NCBI RefSeq assembly: GCF_034377285.1
Contig: NZ_CP139715.1
Location: 558,001-622,000, forward strand
Direction of reading: 5' to 3'
DNA: 64,000 nt
Source of the DNA: Thalassobaculum sp. OXR-137
GTDB taxonomy: Bacteria; Pseudomonadota; Alphaproteobacteria; Thalassobaculales; Thalassobaculaceae
The notes below the pieces were generated by a model, which was not told where the DNA came from, ran no database searches, and saw only the letters and a program-made list of their open reading frames with translations. The position numbers and the translations under genes were made by a program. Below are positions 32,398-40,376 of the stretch, in pieces. Every line of letters starts with the position of its first letter. The first letter of the stretch is position 1.

Positions 32398-33141
32398 ATG
32401 GAGCCCAAGGTCGGATCGATGACGAAGAATCCCTTCTCGACCGCCGATAACACCCTGTCGGAGCCCGCCTTGCGGGGCGGCGGACGCGTCCCGACCTCGT
32501 CCCGGGTGTATCGCGAGCTGCGGGAGCGGATCATCGCCCTGGACATCCCGCCGGACGCCATCCTGGTGCGCAGCGATCTCGCCGAGCGGTTCGACGTCAG
32601 CCAGTCTCCCGTGCGCGAGGCGATCCTGCGGCTGGAACAGGACGGTCTGGTGATCTCCTATCCGCAGTCCCGCACGGTGGTGACCCGGATCGACCCGGCC
32701 CGGGTGCGCGAGGAGCATTTCCTGCGCACCGCGGTCGAATGCGAGGTGGTGCGCCGCCTGGCGGAGGCCGGCGACCCCGAGGCGCTGAAGAAGGCGCGCG
32801 GCTTCCTGAAGATGCAGGAGGCGCTGGTGGACGACATGGACCAGGTCGACCTGTTCAAGCAGCTCGACGAGGCGTTCCACGAGGCGCTGTTCTCCGGCGT
32901 CAACCAGCCGAACCTGCACCGGCACATCCAGGCCCGGTGCGGGCATCTGGCGCGGCTGCGCACCCTGGATCTGCCCAGCCCGGGCAAGACGGCGCAGGTG
33001 CTGGCCGCCCATCGCTCGGTGATGGACGCGATCGAGGCGGGCGACGGCGATCTGTCGGTGCGGACCATGCGCGAACACCTCTCCGGCTCGCTGCGCCGCA
33101 TGCCGCAGATCGTGGAGGAGCATCTGGAGCTGTTCTGTTAG
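32398..33141 (+). CDS. GntR-family regulator, FCD (FadR) subgroup
   Basis: A 247-residue regulator. The winged helix is at about 38-100, with LAERFDVSQSPVREAILRLEQDGLV as helix-turn-helix and recognition helix. The FCD effector domain (about 105-240) is all-helical, with metal-ligand His in DEAFHEALF, AAHRSVMDAI and MREHLSG. FCD regulators usually sense small organic acids. The ATG at 32419 (MTKNPFST) is an alternative start. Its place at the end of the TRAP genes and before BKACE suggests local control of the operon. Confidence 0.9.
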   Translation: MEPKVGSMTKNPFSTADNTLSEPALRGGGRVPTSSRVYRELRERIIALDIPPDAILVRSDLAERFDVSQSPVREAILRLEQDGLVISYPQSRTVVTRIDPARVREEHFLRTAVECEVVRRLAEAGDPEALKKARGFLKMQEALVDDMDQVDLFKQLDEAFHEALFSGVNQPNLHRHIQARCGHLARLRTLDLPSPGKTAQVLAAHRSVMDAIEAGDGDLSVRTMREHLSGSLRRMPQIVEEHLELFC

Positions 33142-33201
33142 GGACAGAGAGCGGACCGCCATGCATCCTTCTCGAAAACCAGAAACGAAAAGGATCGGGC
33201 A

Positions 33202-34110
33202 ATGGGATTTCGGTCGACGGTACCTGCTTTCGGAAAGAAGCTGATCATCGAAGCCCGCGTGAACGAGTACATGGCGCGGGATGTGAATCCGAACGTCCCC
33301 TTCACCCCGGACGAGATCGCCGAGGCGGCGGTCGCCTGTCGTGAGGCCGGTGCCGCCATCTGCCACTACCACGCCCGGAACGCGGACGGATCGCCCAACC
33401 ACGACCCGGACACCTATTTCGAGACGATCCGCAAGATCCGCGAGGCCACCGACATTCTCATCCACCCGACCCTTGGTCAGGTGACATTGAAGTCCTCCGA
33501 TGAGGCGCGGCTGCAGCACATCGTGAAGGCGGCGCAGGACCCGGCTTTGAAGCCCGATTTCGCTCCGATCGACATCGGCTCGACCAACGTGGACGTTTAC
33601 GATCCGGTCGCTCGCAAGATGAAGACGGACGAGCTGGCCTATATCAACACGCCGAAGACCTGCGCCTATTTCGCCGGGCGCATGCGCGAGATCGGCGTCA
33701 AACCGGTCTTCGTCTCCTGGACGGTTCCCTTCACGCGGATGTTCGAAGCCTTCCTCGAGATGGACCTGGCCGACCAGCCGGCCTATCTCCTCTTCGCGCT
33801 CTCGGATTCGGGCTATCTCGGCGGTCATCCCGGGACCATCCGCGGCCTGATGGCCCATCTGGAGTTCCTGCCCGGCGGTTTCCGCTACGAGTGGTCCGTC
33901 AACAACAAGGTCGGCAACCTGTTCGGACCGGCGGCCCTTGCGCTGGAACTGGGTGGCCATGTGGCCATCGGGCTGGGCGATTACCCCTATCCCGAGCTCG
34001 GGACGCCGACCAATGCCGAGGTCGTGACGCGCCTCGTCCAGATGGCCGAATCCTTCGGACGCGAACCCGCCACCCCGACCGAAGCCCGCGCCATGCTGGG
34101 CATGACCTGA
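33202..34110 (+). CDS. BKACE-family beta-keto acid cleavage enzyme (Kce-like)
   Basis: A 302-residue TIM-barrel enzyme of the family founded by 3-keto-5-aminohexanoate cleavage enzyme, which splits a beta-keto acid with acetyl-CoA into acetoacetate and a new acyl-CoA. The metal-binding ICHYHARNADG (about 53-63) gives the two His ligands. In Kce the third ligand is a Glu in a V-G-L-E-D segment; here that segment reads HVAIGLGDYPYPELG, with Gly in place of Glu, so either another residue holds the metal or this is a distinct subgroup. GHPGTIRGLMAHLEFLP is typical of the family. Context: last gene of the TRAP operon, then a tRNA-Ser. Confidence 0.87.
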   Translation: MGFRSTVPAFGKKLIIEARVNEYMARDVNPNVPFTPDEIAEAAVACREAGAAICHYHARNADGSPNHDPDTYFETIRKIREATDILIHPTLGQVTLKSSDEARLQHIVKAAQDPALKPDFAPIDIGSTNVDVYDPVARKMKTDELAYINTPKTCAYFAGRMREIGVKPVFVSWTVPFTRMFEAFLEMDLADQPAYLLFALSDSGYLGGHPGTIRGLMAHLEFLPGGFRYEWSVNNKVGNLFGPAALALELGGHVAIGLGDYPYPELGTPTNAEVVTRLVQMAESFGREPATPTEARAMLGMT

Positions 34111-34168
34111 GCCGCCTCCCGTTGTCCGGGGCCGCACGGAAAGCATTTCAGATTTTCAAAAGGAATTT

Positions 34169-34257
34169 GGCGGAGGGAGCGGGATTCGAACCCGCGAGAG
34201 ACTTTCGCCCCTACACACTTTCCAGGCGTGCGCCTTCAACCACTCGGCCACCCCTCC
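34169..34257 (-). tRNA. tRNA-Ser (anticodon GGA)
   Basis: Class II tRNA of 89 bases with encoded CCA. The acceptor GGAGGGG pairs with TCCCTCC, the anticodon loop CTGGAAA contains GGA for the UCC/UCU codons, and a long variable arm follows, as expected for serine. The T loop is in CGGGTTCGAATCCCG. It lies 58 bp behind the BKACE gene and points toward it. No integrase or repeated 3' tRNA end was seen nearby. Confidence 0.96.
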
Positions 34258-34269
34258 TGAGGAGGCGGG

Positions 34270-34298
34270 AACGTAATAGAGGTCGCGCTGGTTTGCAA
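34270..34298 (-). promoter_or_regulatory. promoter candidate for tRNA-Ser
   Basis: On the minus strand TTGCAA (34298-34293) and TACGTT (34275-34270) are spaced by 17 bases; the predicted start lies about 6 bases before the mature tRNA. Match is moderate. Confidence 0.35.
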
Positions 34299-34428
34299 CG
34301 CCCTCATGCAGGTCTTCTTTCGCCTGACACCGTAAGGGGTTAAGATCCGCCCTTCTCGGCGCGGGCGCGGCCCCGGGACTGCGGCGAGTCAGGGCGACGG
34401 GCCGCGGCACCAAACGACAGGTGATTCC

Positions 34429-34767
34429 ATGCGTACCCTCCTGCGCTGCCTCGGTTGGATCTTCGCCGGCCTCGCCGCCGCCTTCCTGACCCGGGACCTG
34501 TACCAGCTCGTCGAGCACGGCGCGTTTGCGCCGCTCTCAACCGGCTTCGTCTGGTTCACCCTGCACCCGACCTCCCTGCAGCTCACCGAGGCCGGGATCT
34601 CGCGCCATGTCAGCCAGTTCCTGTGGCATCCGGTGATCTCCACCCTCCTCACCTGGCCGGCCTTCGCGGTGACCGGCGGTCTCGCCGTGCTGTTCTTCCT
34701 CGGCGGCCGCAAACCGGGACGCCCGACAAGCCGGTCACGCTCGGGGGAGTATTTTAAACAAGATTAA
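34429..34767 (+). CDS. small membrane protein of unknown function
   Basis: A 112-residue protein with two hydrophobic helices (about 5-22 and 68-92) separated by an amphipathic segment TLHPTSLQLTEAGISRHVSQFLWHPV, and a short basic tail ending KQD. The codon pattern is like that of its neighbours and the frame is closed by a natural stop, so I take it as real. I do not recognise the family. A G/C-rich 171 bp gap separates it from the tRNA-Ser, and an AT-rich segment follows it. Confidence 0.7.
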   Translation: MRTLLRCLGWIFAGLAAAFLTRDLYQLVEHGAFAPLSTGFVWFTLHPTSLQLTEAGISRHVSQFLWHPVISTLLTWPAFAVTGGLAVLFFLGGRKPGRPTSRSRSGEYFKQD

Positions 34768-34845
34768 ACTTGCTTTAATAAACCGGCGGGGCGATCATCC
34801 TGAGACGACACGGCCTGAATGGGCCGACGCCAGGAGGAGGTCCCC

Positions 34846-36501
34846 ATGTCCGCTGCGATCGACGACCGCCCGACCGACACCGCTCCCGAACCGATCTGGG
34901 TGGAGGCGCTGCCGCTGGCCGACCTGCAGCACCGGGGGCGGGCCCTGGTGAAGCGCGACGGAAAGCAGGTCGCCCTGTTCGACACCGCCGGCGGCGTGCG
35001 CGCCATCGCCAACCGCTGCCCGCACCAGGGCTATCCCCTGTCCGAAGGCACGCTGGCGCAACCGGCAGACGGCGGCGCCTGCACCCTGACCTGCAACCGG
35101 CATAACTGGAAATTCGACCTGGAGACCGGCGCGGTGGTCGGCGGCGGCGACGCGGTCCGCGTGTTTCCCTGCGAGATCCGCGACGACACCGTCTGGATCG
35201 ACATTGCCGACCCGCCGGCCGCCGAGCGGGTGGCCCGCGCACTGACAGGCCTGCGCGAGGGGCTGCGCGACCCGAGCGCCGACCGCATCGCCCGCGAACT
35301 CGCGCGGATCGAGGCGGCGGGCTGCGACCCCCGGCTCGGCGTGCGCGCGGCGATCCGCTGGACCCACGAGCGCTTCCAGTGGGGCATGACCCACGCCCAT
35401 GCGGCGCTGGCCGATTGGCTGGCCCTGGCCGACGACCAGGACGACCCGGTCGACCGGCTGGTCTGCATCACCGAGATCGTCGCCCATCTGGCCGAGGACA
35501 GCCTGCGCGGCGAGGCCCATCCCTATGCCGGCGGCGCCGAGCCGTGGGACGAGGACGCCTTCGTCGCCGCTGTGGAGGCGGAGGACGAGGCAGCGGCCCT
35601 GCGCCTGGCCCGGGGCGGGCTGGCCGAGGGCGGCTGGGCGCGGATCGATCGCGGCCTGTGCCGGGCGGCCCTGGCCCACTACCAGGATTTCGGCCACTCG
35701 GCGATCTATGTGGAGAAGACCCGCGAGGCAGTGCACCGCCTGGACGCCGCCAATGACGGTGCCGCCGACGGCGACGGCGGCCCGGTCGCCGAGCCGTTGA
35801 TGCTGCTGCTGGTGCGCGCGCTGGTGACCGCCCGGCGCGAGGATCTGATCCCGGAGTTCAAGGCCTACCGCCCCGCGCGCGAGGCCTGGACCGGTCGTGG
35901 CCGCGCCCCGGTGAAGCCCGCCGATCTGTGCCGGGTGTCGGTCGCCAAGGCGCTGGAGCGGGTCTCGGCCGGCAGTGCCGATCCGCAGCGCTGCTACGAC
36001 GCGCTGATGGCAGCGGCGGCCTGGCAGCTCCTGCATGCCGATCCCCTCTACGCCACCCGCGACGCCCAGCCGGTCAGCCAGAATGTCGGCCGGCTCGATT
36101 TCAGCCACGCCATCACCTTCGCCAATGCCGGCCGGCGGATGATGGGGCGGCATCCGGATCTCGCCCCCGACGTGCTGCTGCAGACCGCCTGCTTCCTCGG
36201 CCGCAATGCCGGCTATGTGGACCCGGCCTATCCGGCGGAGCGCTGGCGGGTGACGTCGCCGCGCGCCTTCGTCGAGGGCTGCGCCGAGGCGGTAATCGAC
36301 CACGGCAACCCGGAGTTCATCGTCTCGGCCCATCTGGTGAAGATGACCTGCGCCGTGCGCGAGGAGATCGACGCATCGCCGCATGCCTCCTGGGTTCCGG
36401 ATCTGGCGGCCGCCCTCAACCGGTTCCTCAACGAGCCGTTCAAGCGCAAGCTCACCCGGCGGGTCGCCTATCAGGCGCGCGAGACGGTGAAAGGCGAATA
36501 A
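34846..36501 (+). CDS. Rieske [2Fe-2S] domain fused to large uncharacterised domain
   Basis: A 551-residue protein. Residues 17-125 form a Rieske domain: NRCPHQG supplies Cys58 and His60, and CNRHNWKF supplies Cys83 and His86, a spacing of 22 residues, somewhat longer than usual. The remaining 420 residues are helical, without a recognisable catalytic motif, but rich in conserved-looking His segments: QWGMTHAHAA, QDFGHSAIY, DFSHAITFANA and VSAHLVKM. They might bind a metal. No reductase is adjacent. The start is chosen by the AGGAGGAGG ribosome site; an upstream in-frame ATG (34819) lacks one. Confidence 0.82.
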   Translation: MSAAIDDRPTDTAPEPIWVEALPLADLQHRGRALVKRDGKQVALFDTAGGVRAIANRCPHQGYPLSEGTLAQPADGGACTLTCNRHNWKFDLETGAVVGGGDAVRVFPCEIRDDTVWIDIADPPAAERVARALTGLREGLRDPSADRIARELARIEAAGCDPRLGVRAAIRWTHERFQWGMTHAHAALADWLALADDQDDPVDRLVCITEIVAHLAEDSLRGEAHPYAGGAEPWDEDAFVAAVEAEDEAAALRLARGGLAEGGWARIDRGLCRAALAHYQDFGHSAIYVEKTREAVHRLDAANDGAADGDGGPVAEPLMLLLVRALVTARREDLIPEFKAYRPAREAWTGRGRAPVKPADLCRVSVAKALERVSAGSADPQRCYDALMAAAAWQLLHADPLYATRDAQPVSQNVGRLDFSHAITFANAGRRMMGRHPDLAPDVLLQTACFLGRNAGYVDPAYPAERWRVTSPRAFVEGCAEAVIDHGNPEFIVSAHLVKMTCAVREEIDASPHASWVPDLAAALNRFLNEPFKRKLTRRVAYQARETVKGE

Positions 36502-36590
36502 CGCCGGATCGGCACGGCGACAGATAGGGAGTGGCCGGGGGCGGCTGTCCTCGGCCATGATGCGGCCCTAACCAGCGCGCCGAGGCCCAG

Positions 36591-37430
36591 ATGACCGAGA
36601 AGAAGACCGTCGCAGATCTGATCGAGGACCGGTTCGGGCTGCCGACACAGGACGGGCGCGACATGCCGGCCGAGGGCGAGATCGCCGCGATCCTGAGCCA
36701 CCGCAGCCATCGCCGCTACAAGGACACGCCGGTGCCGGACGAGCTGCTGCGCATCGCCCTGGCCGGCGCGTTTTCCGCCCCGGCCAAGTCGGACCTGCAG
36801 CAATGCTCGGTCATCGTGGTCAAGGACCCGGAGATCCGCCGGGCGCTGAACGAGCAGATCAACGATCCCTGGGTCACCGCCGCGCCGTCCCTGCTGGTGT
36901 TCTGCGGCGACAACCGGCGCATCCACAAGATCGCCGAGGCCAAGGGCACGCCCTATCCGAACGACCATCTCGACGCGGTCATGAACGCCACCGGCGATGC
37001 CGCCATCGTCATGGCGACCTTCATCCGCGCCGCCGAGGCGCTGGGCCTCGGCTGCTGCCCGATCAGCGTGATCCGCAACAAGATCGAGGCGGCGTCAGAG
37101 GTCCTCGGTCTGCCGGACTACGTCTTCCCCTTCGTCGGCATGGGGCTGGGCTTCCCGGAGCGCGAGGGCTGGGTCAGCCTGCGCCTGCCGCAGAGCGTGA
37201 CGGTGCATACCGACCGCTACGACGACAGCGACGCGCTGGACGAGATCGCCGCCTACGACCGGCGCCGGGACGCGAAGTTCTCCACCCCGAAGGAGAAATA
37301 CCGGATGGTGGAGGAGTTCGGCGCCCCGGACTTCTACGGCTGGTCCGACGACAAGGCCCGGCAATACGCCGTGCCCCAGCGCAAGAACCTGGCGGCGTTC
37401 CTGAAGTCGAAGAAGTTCAACCTGGATTGA
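36591..37430 (+). CDS. nitroreductase-family FMN oxidoreductase
   Basis: A 279-residue nitroreductase fold. The N-terminal SHRSHRRYKDTPVPDELLRIAL is the FMN phosphate-binding Arg-rich motif, APAKSDLQQCSVIVV follows, and LGLGCCPISVIRNKIEAASEVLGLPDYVFPFVGMGLG is the C-terminal FMN and dimer region. The long C-terminal extension (about 200-279) is like the NfsA/Frp branch. Substrates of the family are nitroaromatics, quinones or flavins. It ends before a large palindrome that separates it from the convergent AhpD-like gene. Confidence 0.88.
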   Translation: MTEKKTVADLIEDRFGLPTQDGRDMPAEGEIAAILSHRSHRRYKDTPVPDELLRIALAGAFSAPAKSDLQQCSVIVVKDPEIRRALNEQINDPWVTAAPSLLVFCGDNRRIHKIAEAKGTPYPNDHLDAVMNATGDAAIVMATFIRAAEALGLGCCPISVIRNKIEAASEVLGLPDYVFPFVGMGLGFPEREGWVSLRLPQSVTVHTDRYDDSDALDEIAAYDRRRDAKFSTPKEKYRMVEEFGAPDFYGWSDDKARQYAVPQRKNLAAFLKSKKFNLD

Positions 37431-37435
37431 ATATC

Positions 37436-37515
37436 AACCGTCATCCCGAACTTGTTTCGGGACCTTCACTCGGTCATCTGCCGGCAGGTCCCGAAACGAG
37501 TTCGGGATGACCGTT
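37436..37515. repeat. 30 bp inverted repeat between convergent genes
   Basis: Arms at 37436-37465 and 37486-37515 are complementary at 28 of 30 positions. Each carries the core GTCATCCCGAAC...TTTCGGGACCT. It lies between the nitroreductase and AhpD-like stops. The GTCATCCC / GGGATGAC ends also occur at 56077-56330 and 60019-60048, which suggests a third dispersed family. Confidence 0.85.
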
Positions 37516-37538
37516 GTGGGTGAGAGAGGGCTACCCCC

Positions 37539-37964
37539 TCACCCCTGGTCCGACCACGGCCGCAGGAACACGTCGTCCACCGGGATCTTGTAGGCCTCGG
37601 CAAGCGCGTTGGTCTGGTTGAACATACCGACCACTGCGAGCAGTTCGCCATACTCCGCGTCGGTCATGCCGAGCTTGCGGGCCGCACCGGTGTGGCTGCG
37701 GGTGCAGTAGTCGCAGCCGTTGGTGACGGAGACCGCGACGGCGATCATCTCCTTGAACTTCGGGTCGAGCGCGCCCGGCGCCATGACCTCCTTCAGCCCG
37801 TACCACAGCCGCTTCAGGGTCGGCGGATGGGAGGCGAAGACCTTCCAGGCATTCGGCACGAAGCCGATGCCTTTGGTCGCCATGATGTCGTCGAACACCG
37901 CGCGGACCTCGTCCGACGCGTTCTCGTATTCGACCATGACGACGGTGGCGGGTTCGGTGGACAT
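37539..37964 (-). CDS. carboxymuconolactone decarboxylase-family protein (AhpD-like)
   Basis: A 141-residue helical protein with the AhpD-type redox site: VTNGCDYCTRSHTGAARKLG has CxxC followed by His, and a Glu lies upstream in FKEMIAV. It probably reduces hydroperoxides or disulfides. The start at ATG 37964 follows a GGGAGGAG site; a longer frame extends upstream without coding character. It is 68 bp downstream of ada on the same strand. Confidence 0.88.
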   Translation of the reverse strand: MSTEPATVVMVEYENASDEVRAVFDDIMATKGIGFVPNAWKVFASHPPTLKRLWYGLKEVMAPGALDPKFKEMIAVAVSVTNGCDYCTRSHTGAARKLGMTDAEYGELLAVVGMFNQTNALAEAYKIPVDDVFLRPWSDQG

Positions 37965-38032
37965 GGGCGGCTCCTCCCTGGGGTTGTTTTTCCCAGTGGG
38001 GCAGAACCGCCCGCCCCGCGTCAACGGATGCT

Positions 38033-39121
38033 CTAAGCCTTCTCCGCCTCGCGCGCCTCGGTGTCGATCAGCCTGCGCTTGCGCTCCAGGCCCCAGCGGT
38101 AGCCGCGCAGGGTGCCGTCGGTGCCGACCGCCCGATGGCAGGGCACGATCAGCGACACCGGGTTGTTGGCACAAGCACTGCCCACCGCCCGGATCGCCTT
38201 GGGCCGGCCGATCTGGGCCGCCAGTTCCGCATAGGTCCGGGTCTCGCCCATGGGAATGTCGGTGAGCGCCTGCCAGACCTGACGCTGGAAGGCCGTACCG
38301 CGGATGTCGAGCGGCAGATCCGCATGGGGCTCGCGCCCCTCCAGCATCCCGGCGACCTCGCCCAGGGTCTCGCCCAGCCCGCCCGGATCGGCGGCCAGGG
38401 TGGCGTTGGGGAAGTCGCCGCGCAGCTCCTCCACCAGGGCCTCGTCCGTATCGCCGATGCCGACGAAGCAGATCCCCGTCTTGGTCGCCCCGACGATGAC
38501 GCGCCCCAGAGACGTATCGGCGAAGGCATAGGCGATCACCGCCCCCTCGCCGCCCTTGCCGTAGCTTGCCGGTGTCATGCCCAACTGCGCCCCCGCCTTT
38601 TCGTAGAGCCGGCTGGAGGAGCCGTAGCCGGCACCGTACAGCGCCATGGCGACCCCCTCGCCGGATTTAAGGTTCTGTTTCAGCTTACCGAGCCGGCGCG
38701 CGTCCCAGTACTGGCGCGGGCTGATGCCCATCACCGCCTTGAAACTGCGCTGCAGATGGAACGGGCTGAGCCCCGCCGCGGCCCCCAGAGCCTCCAGGCT
38801 CGGGCACTCGTCCTCGGCGCTCTCGATCGCCCGGCAAGCGGCCCGCACCGCGTCCAGGCGCGGGTCCGGGGCGGCGGACTCGTCCGGCTTGCAGCGGCGG
38901 CAGGCCCGGTAGCCGGCGGTCCGCGCCTGCTCCGGCGTCCGGTAAAAGCTCACGTTCTCGCGCTTCGGCGTGCGCGACGGGCAGTAGGGCCGGCAGTAAA
39001 CGCCGGTCGTGCGCACCGCCACGATGAAGGCGCCGTCGAAGGATTTATCGCGGGCGACAACGACCTTATACCGGGCGTCGTCGTCCATCGGTGTGCGAAC
39101 CTCAGCCGTCATCGCAGTCAT
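38033..39121 (-). CDS. ada: bifunctional Ada: DNA methyl-phosphotriester repair, regulator and O6-methylguanine methyltransferase
   Basis: A 362-residue complete Ada. The N-terminal Ada zinc domain (about 15-85) has the four Cys in YCRPYCPSR and CRRCK; the AraC helix-turn-helix is at about 95-175 (LEALGAAAGLSPFHLQRSFKAVMGISPRQYW); and the methyltransferase domain ends in LIVPCHRAVG with the acceptor Cys. It repairs alkylated bases and phosphates and, once methylated, activates its own and other repair genes. The start has GGAG seven bases upstream. No alkB or alkA is adjacent; an AhpD-like gene follows. Confidence 0.95.
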   Translation of the reverse strand: MTAMTAEVRTPMDDDARYKVVVARDKSFDGAFIVAVRTTGVYCRPYCPSRTPKRENVSFYRTPEQARTAGYRACRRCKPDESAAPDPRLDAVRAACRAIESAEDECPSLEALGAAAGLSPFHLQRSFKAVMGISPRQYWDARRLGKLKQNLKSGEGVAMALYGAGYGSSSRLYEKAGAQLGMTPASYGKGGEGAVIAYAFADTSLGRVIVGATKTGICFVGIGDTDEALVEELRGDFPNATLAADPGGLGETLGEVAGMLEGREPHADLPLDIRGTAFQRQVWQALTDIPMGETRTYAELAAQIGRPKAIRAVGSACANNPVSLIVPCHRAVGTDGTLRGYRWGLERKRRLIDTEAREAEKA

Positions 39122-39208
39122 CTCGGATCTCCATCGCTCGTGATGATCCTACCCTGAACCGACGGCCGAGGCCCCTCCATCCGCTTCTTGCGGAGAAGAT
39201 CAGACCCC

Positions 39209-40276
39209 TCAGTTCACCGAGAAATCGGCCTTGTCCATCCCGGCCTCGACTCCGGCCTCGGTCATCTCCGCCCAGGTGTTGTCGTCGATCGGGATGCCGT
39301 TGGCGGTGCGTTCGGCCGAGGTCTCCCGTTCCGGATCGCCGGGGAAGCGGATCTTGTCGTGGCCGACCGCCACCTTGGCGGTGGAGACGTGACCGACGAG
39401 CTGGTCGATCTCCGACTTGAACGGGATGTCGGCGCCGAAGCCGGCCGGGTCCATCACGATGGTCAGCATGTTGTTGCAGATCGTGTTCTGGCTCATCAGC
39501 TCCTCGCGGGCCGTGCCGCCGCCGGTCAGGCCGGCCGCCAGGATCTCGCAGATCATGGCGAGGCCGTAGCCCTTGTGCTGGCCGAAGGAGAGCATGGCGC
39601 CGAACGGCTCCTCGAAGATCACGGTCGGATCGTCGGTCGGCTTGCCGTCCGGACCGACCAGCGCATCGGCCGGAGTCTTCTTGCCGGCGTAATAGGCGAC
39701 GCGGACCTTGCCCTGGGCGACGCGGGAGGTCGCCATGTCGAGCACGATCATCGGGTGGTCGTCAGTGGCCGGGATCGCCGTGCAATATGGGTTGGTCGAG
39801 TACTTCGCCTCGTAGCCGCCCCAGGGCGACACGTAGGGCCGGTGGCCGGTGGTGTTGACGTAGTGGATCGAAATCAGCCCGGCCTTGGCCGCCATCTCGC
39901 CCCAGGCGCCGATCCGGCCCATGTGGTGAGTCTTGCGCAGGCCCATGATGCACACGCCGGTCTTCTTCGCCCGGTCGATCGCCATCTCCATCGCCTCGCG
40001 GCAGACGGTCTGGCCGTAGCCCATATTGCCGTCGAGCAGCAGATAGGCGCCGTTGTCGGTGACCACGGACGGCCGGGCGCCCGGGTTCATGGTGCCGGCG
40101 AGCGCATGCTTCATGTAGCGCGGGGCGAGGCCGACGCCGTGGCTGTCATGGCCCATCAGGTTGGCCGTCACCAGGTTCTCGGCGATGGTGCGGGCTTCCT
40201 CAGGCGAGCTCTTCGCCCCCTGCATCATGGCGGCGACGATATCGGTCAGGCGCTCGTGTCCGATGGTGATCGGCAT
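39209..40276 (-). CDS. Ldh-family malate/lactate/ureidoglycolate dehydrogenase
   Basis: A 355-residue NAD(P)-dependent oxidoreductase of the YlbC/AllD/malate dehydrogenase type 2 family. Signatures are MGHDSHGVGLAPRYMKH (about 41-57) with the catalytic His, the LRKTHHMGRIGAWGEMAA block, TNPYCTAIPA and KGYGLAMICEILA. Substrate could be malate, lactate or another 2-hydroxy acid; this cannot be decided from the sequence. It is divergent from dapF with a 100 bp gap and ends 87 bp before the start of ada on the same strand. Confidence 0.9.
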   Translation of the reverse strand: MPITIGHERLTDIVAAMMQGAKSSPEEARTIAENLVTANLMGHDSHGVGLAPRYMKHALAGTMNPGARPSVVTDNGAYLLLDGNMGYGQTVCREAMEMAIDRAKKTGVCIMGLRKTHHMGRIGAWGEMAAKAGLISIHYVNTTGHRPYVSPWGGYEAKYSTNPYCTAIPATDDHPMIVLDMATSRVAQGKVRVAYYAGKKTPADALVGPDGKPTDDPTVIFEEPFGAMLSFGQHKGYGLAMICEILAAGLTGGGTAREELMSQNTICNNMLTIVMDPAGFGADIPFKSEIDQLVGHVSTAKVAVGHDKIRFPGDPERETSAERTANGIPIDDNTWAEMTEAGVEAGMDKADFSVN

Positions 40277-40339
40277 CTCACTCCCTCGTGTTCTTTGTTT
40301 GATTGGTTGGACGATGTTGGACGGCTGTTCAAGGTACGC

Positions 40340-40369
40340 TTGCAGCCGAGCCTACACCGTCTCTATATG
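40340..40369 (+). promoter_or_regulatory. promoter candidate for dapF
   Basis: TTGCAG (40340-40345) and TATATG (40364-40369) are 18 bases apart. The -10 ends 7 bases before the dapF ATG, so if used the transcript would be leaderless or nearly so. There is only a weak AGG in front of the ATG. Confidence 0.4.
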
Positions 40370-40376
40370 AGGCGTC

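Noticed and set aside
34169-34257. tRNA-Ser as an attachment site of an integrated element containing the TRAP/BKACE genes
   Set aside because: No integrase, no duplicated 3' tRNA end and no phage or conjugation gene were seen on either side.
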